From contig CAIJTL010001189.1 of NCBI GenBank assembly GCA_903823545.1, forward strand, positions 1 through 5,199: a stretch of 5,199 nt of DNA, in the 5' to 3' direction. The position numbers were made by a program, and so were the translations under genes. Origin of the DNA: an uncultured Planctomycetaceae bacterium (lineage in GTDB: Bacteria; Planctomycetota; Planctomycetia; Planctomycetales; Planctomycetaceae). Below are positions 1 through 5,199 of the stretch, piece after piece; the first letter of the stretch is position 1; each line of letters opens with the position of its first letter. The notes beneath the pieces are model-generated. The model saw nothing but the letters and a program-made list of their open reading frames with translations. It ran no database searches and had not been told where the DNA came from.

Positions 1-1534
1 CGCCGGTCGCGGCACCGGCGAAGGTAAGTCATACGCTTGCATGGTCCGCAGCCGAATTCCCGGCGGCAAAGTGACCGCCGAGCAGTTCCTTGCAGAACTC
101 GATCTCTGCGATCGTTTTGGAAACGGCACCCTGCGAATCACCACTCGACAAGGCTTCCAACTTCACGGCGTTTTGAAGACAAACCTTCGAGAAACGATCC
201 GTGAAATCAATCGCATTAAGTTGACGACGCTCGCCGCGTGCGGTGACGTGAATCGCAACGTCATGTGCTGCCCCGCTCCGATCTATTCAGACTCGCTGCG
301 CAATGATATGCAGAACTTGGCCGATCAGATTGCCGAGCATCTCAAGCCGCGGACAAGAGCCTACTTTGATATCTGGTTGCGCGACGAACAAACCGGCGAA
401 GAGACGAACGTCGCTGAGTTCAAACCAGAAGTGGAGCCGATCTATGGAGCCAACTATCTCCCCAGAAAGTTCAAAATCGGAATCGCACTACCTGAAGACA
501 ATTGCGTTGACGTGTTGACTTATGACCTCGGTTTTGTCGCAATTCACAAAGGCGGCAAAATTGAAGGCTACAACGTTTACGTTGGCGGCGGACAAGGCGT
601 CACTCCCGCCAACAAGAAGACGTTCCCCGCCATCGCAAAACGAATGGCGTTTTGCTCGCCGCAAGAAGCGGTCGAAGTATCGGGCGCTGTCGTGCAGGCT
701 TTTCGCGACACGGGCAACCGAGCGGATCGCAAAATCGCACGGCTTAAGTACGTGATCGCCAATCACGGACTTGATTTCTTTCGAGCCAAGGTCGAAGAGC
801 ATCTCGGTCGGAAACTTACAGACGCCCGTGAAGTGGACATCACCGGCGTCGATGACCACATGGGTTGGCACGAGCAAGGTGACGGCAATTGGTTCTTAGG
901 CATCAATGTCGAGAATGGACGTATCAAGGACGACGGAGCGTTGCGGATAAAGACCGGTTTACGAGTTCTCCTCGGTAAATACGGAATGAACACGCGACTG
1001 ACGGCGTTACAAGGAGTTATCCTCTGTGACATTAAGCCTCATGACAAAACTGACATCTCCCGAATCCTGGCCGAACACGGCATCATTGAAGCGGAAGAAC
1101 TCTCATTGATCCGTCGGTACTCGATCGCCTGCCCTGCCCTTCCGACTTGTGGGCTGTCAGTGACCGAGTCAGAACGAGTGCTGCCGCAAGTGATCGACTC
1201 GCTCGAAGTCGAACTCAAAAAGCACGATCTCAGCGGCGAACGGATTTCGGTCCACATGACCGGCTGCCCGAACGGTTGCGCGCGTCCCTACACACCCGAC
1301 ATCGGCTTGGTCGGCAAGGCCAAAGGAAAATACACGCTGTTTCTCGGCGGAAACGCCGAGGGAACTCGGCTGGCGTTTCTATTCCGAGATTTAGTGCCGC
1401 TGGAAGAGATCGCACAATCGGTGTCACCGGTCTTGGCTTACTTCAAACAAGGTCGAGAGGCTGGTGAGGCGTTTGGCGATTTCTGCCACCGTAAAGGATT
1501 AGCTGATCTGCAAGTGCATTGCGGATCGAATTGA
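1..1534 (+). CDS. cysI: Assimilatory sulfite reductase hemoprotein (siroheme/4Fe-4S), 5'-partial
   Basis: Catalyses the six-electron reduction of sulfite to sulfide for cysteine synthesis in the cytoplasm. The frame is open to the left edge (first full codon at base 2), and 13 residues precede the first in-window Met (base 41). That Met is internal: by comparison with E. coli CysI, about 65-70 N-terminal residues are missing. Numbering from that Met, cluster and siroheme Cys are C364 and C370 (CPALPTC) and C409 and C413 (TGCPNGC); the last is the expected bridging ligand. The four substrate-binding residues of E. coli SiR (R83, R153, K215, K217) appear to match R3 (MVRSR), R72 (NRNV), K143 and K145 (RKFK). 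The Lys-x-Lys pair favours sulfite over nitrite reductase, where the second position is usually Asn. GYNVYVGGG and AGEAFGDF are further family motifs. The electron donor (flavoprotein or ferredoxin) is not shown. The stop is TGA at 1532-1534, with no clear terminator after it. Family assignment is firm; sulfite as substrate is likely. Confidence 0.93.
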   Translation, partial: AGRGTGEGKSYACMVRSRIPGGKVTAEQFLAELDLCDRFGNGTLRITTRQGFQLHGVLKTNLRETIREINRIKLTTLAACGDVNRNVMCCPAPIYSDSLRNDMQNLADQIAEHLKPRTRAYFDIWLRDEQTGEETNVAEFKPEVEPIYGANYLPRKFKIGIALPEDNCVDVLTYDLGFVAIHKGGKIEGYNVYVGGGQGVTPANKKTFPAIAKRMAFCSPQEAVEVSGAVVQAFRDTGNRADRKIARLKYVIANHGLDFFRAKVEEHLGRKLTDAREVDITGVDDHMGWHEQGDGNWFLGINVENGRIKDDGALRIKTGLRVLLGKYGMNTRLTALQGVILCDIKPHDKTDISRILAEHGIIEAEELSLIRRYSIACPALPTCGLSVTESERVLPQVIDSLEVELKKHDLSGERISVHMTGCPNGCARPYTPDIGLVGKAKGKYTLFLGGNAEGTRLAFLFRDLVPLEEIAQSVSPVLAYFKQGREAGEAFGDFCHRKGLADLQVHCGSN

Positions 1535-1569
1535 ACGAGCAAGTAATGGAAACTTTTCGCAAACCGCCT

Positions 1570-1599
1570 TTGACGTTGGGTTTTCCGGCTCCGTAGGAT
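1570..1599 (+). promoter_or_regulatory. Putative sigma70-type promoter for the secreted-protein gene
   Basis: TTGACG at 1570-1575 matches the -35 consensus at five of six bases. An 18-base spacer separates it from TAGGAT at 1594-1599, which matches the -10 consensus at four of six. Transcription would begin near 1606, giving a leader of about 60 bases before the ATG at 1666. It lies in the gap after the sulfite reductase stop, as expected for an independent unit. It was found by eye only, and planctomycete promoters are poorly characterised, so it is tentative. Confidence 0.4.
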
Positions 1600-1651
1600 G
1601 AGACGTGGGTTATGTTCCCGCTGGCGTTTGTTGCCAGTTGTTATCTCATTG

Positions 1652-1657
1652 AAAAGG
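1652..1657 (+). promoter_or_regulatory. Ribosome binding site that decides the start at 1666
   Basis: AAAAGG lies eight bases before the ATG at 1666, a normal Shine-Dalgarno spacing. The alternative in-frame ATG at 1612 has no comparable purine-rich site at good spacing. It would also sit only about six bases after the predicted transcription start. This supports the downstream start, which also gives a better signal peptide. Confidence 0.55.
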
Positions 1658-1665
1658 TCTTTGCG

Positions 1666-3498
1666 ATGCGTCGACCAAAGTGGTTCTTAGGACTTTGCGC
1701 AGCTGCTCTTGCTGGTTCGTTGTCCTTTTCGGGATCAGTACTCGCCCAATCACAAGTCATTCCAGATGATGTTCTCAACCCCAAGCCAGACAGCAACATC
1801 CCGGAATTGTTGCTAGGAATAAAATCCAAAATTCGTTTGGAAGACATTGGTATCGTCGACCAGTTGAGGTTTGACTCGCTGCTCGATCCGAGTAACGGAG
1901 TCGGCTCGACACGATCCGCCGCCGCCCAGAGCATCATCCACAATCACCAACTGGCGCAGCAGCAAGTGCAGCTTGCGATCACGTTCCTGCAAGCGAATCG
2001 CAACGACATCATTCGCGGCCGAAACCAAGCGTTTAATGACGTGTTTGGCAAGGTCGGGACGCTCAAGCGAGTTGCAGTTTTGGCTCCGGTCAGTCTGCCA
2101 GGACAATTCAACTTGGTTAGCCCGACATTGCTCAGAGACAGCGGTGCTCAAGGTGGCAACAACAACACACCAACTATTGGATCGGTAGGAACCCAACTCC
2201 GATCTGGCGACTCTTTGTTCCTCGTTGATCCATCGGATCCACAAAACCAGAACATCACAACAAATAACAACACAACCAACACATTTACTCCACGTGCGGT
2301 TCCAAACCAACAAAACGTCGGATACGTGGTCAAAGTGGCGGGGGTCATCCTGCCTCAGACAGGTGGTGCGAATGGTGGCGGTCAGAACAACAACAATCAA
2401 ACCTCGAACATCATTCTCGACTCGACTGGCTCTGGTGTTCCCAACAACGCCAACCTCAGCAACTTGATCGCTTACCGCGTTGTTCGGTTTGAAGATCAAC
2501 CGGACCCGTCGGTCTACGAACAAGTCCTCGCCACTTACATGGCCATCAGAGACGCCTTAGCCGGATTCGATCCTTTGACAAGTCGCGCCTCACAAAGCCG
2601 AAAGGACATCACCTACCATCGCCGGTTTCGCGACATTAATGCGGAGTACGCAGCGGATGATGCAACCTCCACGTTTGGAGCACTCAATTCGCTCGTGGAT
2701 GCGGTAATTCCGGGCCGAGGTGCAGACCGTCTCGTTCGCCAAGCGGGCTTCTCCAAGTCGGACTCATTGAGCCACATCGACGCGCTTTATGACTTGTCAC
2801 ATGGATACCCCAACCAGTCTGCTGCCTACGGTAGTCGACCGACGACGCCGTTGCTTTGGACCGCCGATAACGACGTGCCTATTTCGCCACTCGATTACGC
2901 TCCGATCAATGGAAAAACCGACGAAAACCGTGCCTTCTTTCAAGACCAACAAACAGTTTTCGGCGGCTTAGATAATCCTTTCGACCAGTATTTAGGAGCG
3001 TCGTTCCTGCGAGAATACACGCTTCACGCGAACGACAACTTCTTCGAAAACAGCGTGAGCGCAGGATCGGTAGATGGCTCTTTAGGAACCGTCACTCGCT
3101 TCGCAAGACAGCCCGCTGGTGACCCGAATATTCTCTCGACCGGCGGCAATAATGGAACAACGCCAGTTCAACTTGAGGAGGTCGTCACCGCTCCTGACTC
3201 AGGAACTCCAATCCGGGCCAACACGCTTGCGAAGTGGCAAATGCTGATCGAATCATTCGCCGAACATAACTCGGACCTTGCTTCGACGAAGCTGAATACG
3301 CAGATTAAGAACGTCGCGGCTGTCGGACTCGTCAGTATGGTTGGCGGACGAGGTGCCGCATCATCGGAAGTTCGAGCGAGCGATGCCGGAAGCTACGCGA
3401 GTTTCGCCAATCTCGATGGGGTCGGTGACTTCGATCGAGTGGAACCGATCGGCAAACGCGGCAGTGGTGGATTCAACCCTGTTATCATCGTGAAGTAA
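1666..3498 (+). CDS. Secreted Asn-rich protein of unknown function
   Basis: I do not recognise a family. The frame could start at ATG 1612 (628 aa), but ATG 1666 (610 aa) is preferred: it has a Shine-Dalgarno site and begins a classic Sec signal peptide. That peptide has a basic start (MRRPKW), a hydrophobic core at about residues 7-20, and likely signal peptidase I cleavage after VLA (A27|Q28). The mature chain has no cysteine, so it has no lipobox and no disulfides. Residues 84-128 are Ala/Gln-rich and probably helical. Residues 163-266 hold three Asn/Thr/Gly-rich low-complexity stretches separated by short hydrophobic, strand-like segments. Residues 280-300 look helical. The rest is polar and rich in Asp, Asn, Ser and Gly, ending in a Gly-rich stretch and a hydrophobic tail (NPVIIVK). 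No catalytic motif, membrane anchor or sorting signal is evident. It appears monocistronic, with its own putative promoter and a strong terminator. An envelope or extracellular structural role is only a guess. Confidence 0.85.
   Translation: MRRPKWFLGLCAAALAGSLSFSGSVLAQSQVIPDDVLNPKPDSNIPELLLGIKSKIRLEDIGIVDQLRFDSLLDPSNGVGSTRSAAAQSIIHNHQLAQQQVQLAITFLQANRNDIIRGRNQAFNDVFGKVGTLKRVAVLAPVSLPGQFNLVSPTLLRDSGAQGGNNNTPTIGSVGTQLRSGDSLFLVDPSDPQNQNITTNNNTTNTFTPRAVPNQQNVGYVVKVAGVILPQTGGANGGGQNNNNQTSNIILDSTGSGVPNNANLSNLIAYRVVRFEDQPDPSVYEQVLATYMAIRDALAGFDPLTSRASQSRKDITYHRRFRDINAEYAADDATSTFGALNSLVDAVIPGRGADRLVRQAGFSKSDSLSHIDALYDLSHGYPNQSAAYGSRPTTPLLWTADNDVPISPLDYAPINGKTDENRAFFQDQQTVFGGLDNPFDQYLGASFLREYTLHANDNFFENSVSAGSVDGSLGTVTRFARQPAGDPNILSTGGNNGTTPVQLEEVVTAPDSGTPIRANTLAKWQMLIESFAEHNSDLASTKLNTQIKNVAAVGLVSMVGGRGAASSEVRASDAGSYASFANLDGVGDFDRVEPIGKRGSGGFNPVIIVK
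2158..2409 (+). repeat. AAC-rich low-complexity coding segment (Asn/Thr/Gly linkers)
   Basis: Three runs of AAC/ACA-type codons occur inside the secreted-protein gene: AAC x3 at 2158-2166, an Asn/Thr run at about 2242-2286, and Asn x4 at 2386-2397 preceded by Gly-rich codons. They encode residues 165-248 of the protein. Between them are ordinary, strand-like segments (for example SLFLVD and VGYVVKVAGVILP). The pattern suggests flexible loops or linkers inserted into a folded domain. It is not a tandem DNA repeat with a constant unit. Confidence 0.6.
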
Positions 3499-3531
3499 CC
3501 TCACGAGGCGAAGCCTATCGAATTCAAAACT

Positions 3532-3563
3532 GCCCGACACGGATTGCGTGCTCGGGCTTTTTT
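3532..3563 (+). terminator. Rho-independent terminator after the secreted-protein gene
   Basis: GCCCGA (3532-3537) pairs perfectly with TCGGGC (3552-3557). The stem extends inward as CAC (3538-3540) with GTG (3548-3550), leaving one bulged C at 3551 and a seven-base loop. Six T residues follow at 3558-3563. It starts 34 bases after the TAA at 3496-3498. The GC-rich stem plus U-tract is a textbook intrinsic terminator, and it separates this gene from the Nfu gene downstream. Confidence 0.9.
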
Positions 3564-3659
3564 CGTTGGTAACGATCGAGCAACGCGATTGGCGTGCGTT
3601 CCGTGGCACGACCGTTAACATGCGATTCTCGTAAGCGATCGCTGTCTTAACTCCCCCAG

Positions 3660-3677
3660 TATGTTTTTTACATAAGG
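3660..3677 (+). promoter_or_regulatory. Palindrome and Shine-Dalgarno just before the Nfu gene
   Basis: TATGT (3660-3664) and ACATA (3670-3674) form a perfect 5-base inverted repeat around five T residues. The second arm abuts the Shine-Dalgarno core AAGG (3674-3677), eight bases before the ATG at 3686. A protein bound here, or a weak hairpin, would affect translation or transcription of nfu. The repeat is short and AT-rich, so chance is a real alternative. The ribosome binding site itself is credible. No clear -35/-10 pair was found in 3564-3685, although the upstream terminator implies a promoter there. Confidence 0.4.
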
Positions 3678-3685
3678 CATTCACG

Positions 3686-4282
3686 ATGTCCGTCGAAACC
3701 AAAATCACCGCAGAGCCGCTCACTATTCCCGCCATGTGTAAATTCACTGTCGATCGGCCGATCTATCCGGACCAAGCTTATTTTTTTGGAAGCCGTGAAG
3801 CCGCGGAAGGTTCGGCGTTGGCTGAAGCTCTCTTTGCCGTTGACGGCGTTGTTGCCGCCCTGATCTCTCACCAAACACTAACAGTAACCAAGCGAACTCC
3901 CGAACCTTGGCAGGTCATTGGTAAACAGGTTGGTGCAGCGATTCGAGCTCATCTTGCGTCGGGCCATCCTGCCGTAAGCCCTGAATTGCGCAGTAAACTT
4001 CCACCGTCAGAAGTTATTCGTGAACGAGTCCAAGCGGTCATTGACCGTGAAATCATGCCCTCCGTGAGAAGTCACGGTGGCGTGATCCGACTGCTCGACG
4101 TCAAAGAGAACAACGTCTTCATCCAGATGGGTGGCGGTTGCCAAGGATGTAGCTCTGCGGAAAACACTCTGAAGCAAGGTGTCGAGGTCGCAATTCGAAA
4201 CGCAGTTCCAGAAGTGGGCGATATTCTCGACACAACGGACCACGCGGCAGGACGCAATCCATACTACGGCGCGAGGGCGTAG
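3686..4282 (+). CDS. Two-domain Nfu/NifU-type Fe-S cluster carrier
   Basis: A 198-residue cytoplasmic protein expected to bind a 4Fe-4S cluster, probably between two subunits, and pass it to client apoproteins. Residues about 13-92 resemble the Nfu N-terminal scaffold domain (CKFTVDRPI, the AxALFAVDGV pattern, TLTVTK). The family's usual TPNPN motif is replaced here by TIPAM. Residues about 108-185 are the NifU C-terminal domain. Its ligands C152 and C155 lie in GGGCQGCSSAENTLKQG, preceded by MPSVRSHGG. The frequent HGGD Asp is Val here. The tail, DTTDHAAGRNPYY, resembles the end of E. coli NfuA. There is no NifU-type IscU domain, so this is not a nitrogenase NifU. The ATG at 3686 is supported by AAGG eight bases upstream. 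It lies downstream of a terminator, so it is probably its own unit, and it is convergent with the permease gene. The family is clear; the client proteins are unknown. Confidence 0.9.
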   Translation: MSVETKITAEPLTIPAMCKFTVDRPIYPDQAYFFGSREAAEGSALAEALFAVDGVVAALISHQTLTVTKRTPEPWQVIGKQVGAAIRAHLASGHPAVSPELRSKLPPSEVIRERVQAVIDREIMPSVRSHGGVIRLLDVKENNVFIQMGGGCQGCSSAENTLKQGVEVAIRNAVPEVGDILDTTDHAAGRNPYYGARA

Positions 4283-4365
4283 AGCATCCGCAAACAAATC
4301 GCACTTCCGTTATCCTTCGCGGAAAATCGTCGAACAAGCTCGCGCAAGATATTCACTATTCTGGC

Positions 4366-5199
4366 TTACGAACCAGGAATTGCTCGACCATGCGGATCGA
4401 CGCCCGGTCGGTCCAAATCGTGATCAAGTTCCGCGAGTAATTCGCCATCAAGGAAATGCTCGACTTGTTCGGCACTATCGTGAAAGCGACCTTCACCGAG
4501 AACAAAATGCTTGGCAAGAAACGATTCCCACAAGCGATGTGACCGGACGAGATGCCTCGCCGCGTCTCGACCTTGGTCCGTCAGGTGCAATTCGTCACCG
4601 CGACCAGTAACACAGCCACGCCGACCTAACGACCAAGTTGCAAATCGAGACACCCAGTTCTTCGCGACGATCTGGCGGACGATTTGCCTCCGATTCAATT
4701 CATCTCCAAGAGAGGAACCGTTGGCGGACTCTCCTAGACGGTACAAGCGACCGAGCACGTCCTCACCTGCAATGCGTACCTGCATTCTCAAACGATGCAA
4801 AACTTGACTGGCCAGACCATAGCGCGGCCCGAACAACATCGCAGCTATAAAAAGCATTCCGGCTGCTGCGGCCATCATTCCCGCAGAACTTGCATCATGC
4901 ACATCAGGCATACCGAAATACTGAAAGACCAACGGTGGTAACGTCAACGCGGCGAGGTGTCCCAGTACAGAGCTTAATACTCCAACCAGTAGGCTGAGAC
5001 CGATCATGACTGTCAGCCTCTTCGTCAGCAGAAACGCAGTTGCAGCGGGAATAATCAACATCGCAACAACCAAAATACTCCCGACACTTTCAAATGCCGC
5101 GACCAATGTCATGGCCGTGACACCCATCAAACCGTAATGCATGGCGTTTACAGAAATGCCAAGAGTCGTTGCGAGTGCCGGATCAAAAGCACTCAACCG
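4366..5199 (-). CDS. Metal ABC transporter permease (ABC-3) fused to DtxR/MntR-like domain, 5'-partial
   Basis: Membrane subunit of a Mn/Zn/Fe-type ABC importer. The frame runs off the right edge. The first candidate start, TTG at 5194-5196, is internal, because the visible FDPALATTLGI motif normally lies well inside ABC-3 permeases; I estimate 160-190 residues are missing. Numbering from that TTG, membrane segments lie near 24-51, 62-85 and 103-123. VGSILVVAMLIIPAATA is the typical conserved helix of the family. An ordinary permease ends soon after residue 125, but here about 150 more residues follow. Residues 145-207 resemble a winged helix (EDVLGRLYRL, then ELHLTDQG). Residues 208-276 resemble the DtxR/MntR dimerisation and metal-binding domain (LVRSHRLWESFL, HDSAEQVEHFL, DPHGRAIPG). 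The stop is TAA at 4368-4366. The ATPase and binding-protein genes are probably beyond the right edge. The exact metal is unproven; the ligand set favours manganese. The gene converges with nfu across 83 bases. Confidence 0.9.
   Translation of the reverse strand, partial: RLSAFDPALATTLGISVNAMHYGLMGVTAMTLVAAFESVGSILVVAMLIIPAATAFLLTKRLTVMIGLSLLVGVLSSVLGHLAALTLPPLVFQYFGMPDVHDASSAGMMAAAAGMLFIAAMLFGPRYGLASQVLHRLRMQVRIAGEDVLGRLYRLGESANGSSLGDELNRRQIVRQIVAKNWVSRFATWSLGRRGCVTGRGDELHLTDQGRDAARHLVRSHRLWESFLAKHFVLGEGRFHDSAEQVEHFLDGELLAELDHDLDRPGVDPHGRAIPGS

Noticed and set aside
1..20. A 7-base inverted repeat, CGCCGGT and ACCGGCG, with a six-base loop
   Set aside because: It lies inside reductase coding sequence and comes from Gly/Arg/Thr codons; there is no U-tract or regulatory context.
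41..43. ATG as the start of the sulfite reductase
   Set aside because: The frame is open upstream to base 2 with family-like sequence (GEGKSYAC), and the expected substrate-binding Arg lies only two residues after this Met, so the real start is before the window.
488..877. A 129-codon minus-strand open frame within the sulfite reductase gene
   Set aside because: It is fully antisense to conserved reductase sequence, with no recognisable motif; a shadow frame.
1813..2523. A 236-codon minus-strand open frame inside the secreted-protein gene
   Set aside because: It is antisense to a well-supported gene. Its Val-rich make-up is simply AAC (Asn) codons read backwards as GTT, and it shows no domain.
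3361..3747. A minus-strand open frame spanning the terminator and the nfu start
   Set aside because: It overlaps two supported genes and reads through a strong terminator hairpin; there is no domain.
4305..4324. TTCCG/CGGAA inverted repeat in the convergent gap, as a possible shared terminator
   Set aside because: The stem is only five base pairs with a ten-base loop and no U-tract on the 3' side of either strand. The rest of 4283-4365 shows no better hairpin.
4179..4610. A plus-strand open frame from inside nfu into the permease gene
   Set aside because: It overlaps the conserved nfu C-terminus and is antisense to the permease fusion domain; its composition looks random.
4511..4850. Plus-strand open frames of 98 and 70 codons antisense to the permease fusion
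   Set aside because: Arg/Ser-rich shadow translations of the opposite strand, with no support.
5194..5196. TTG as the start of the permease
   Set aside because: Starting here would remove most membrane helices of an ABC-3 permease, and the frame continues past the window edge.

Overview
The window reads as ordinary chromosomal DNA of moderate GC content. My best guess at the source is a planctomycete of the Rhodopirellula/Pirellulaceae type. The reasons are a long secreted Asn-rich orphan protein beside housekeeping metabolism, loosely packed genes with their own signals, and a metal ABC permease with a DtxR/MntR-like C-terminal extension, an architecture I associate with that phylum. This is inference; no rRNA or other marker gene is present.

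Layout, left to right. (1) Bases 1-1534, plus strand: the C-terminal ~510 residues of a siroheme/4Fe-4S assimilatory sulfite reductase; the start lies before the window. (2) Bases 1535-1665: a short gap with a plausible sigma70-type promoter (1570-1599) and a Shine-Dalgarno sequence at 1652-1657. (3) Bases 1666-3498, plus strand: a 610-residue exported protein of unknown function with an Asn/Thr/Gly-rich middle. (4) Bases 3532-3563: a strong intrinsic terminator closing that unit. (5) Bases 3564-3685: an intergenic leader with two small palindromes but no convincing promoter. (6) Bases 3686-4282, plus strand: a two-domain Nfu-type Fe-S carrier. (7) Bases 4283-4365: a convergent gap with no clear terminator. 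(8) Bases 4366-5199, minus strand: the C-terminal part of an ABC-3 family metal permease fused to a DtxR/MntR-like module; its start lies beyond the right edge.

How the genes relate. Sulfite reductase needs a 4Fe-4S cluster coupled to siroheme, Nfu proteins deliver Fe-S clusters, and the right-hand gene is a transition-metal importer subunit. The stretch therefore has a loose metal/Fe-S/sulfur theme. However, the terminator, the separate promoter and the convergent orientation argue against a single operon. The most interesting item is the permease-regulator fusion. By eye it keeps most of the MntR-type metal ligands while its helix-turn-helix looks degenerate, which suggests a metal-sensing domain built into the transporter. 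I saw no RNA genes, CRISPR arrays, insertion sequences or attachment sites.
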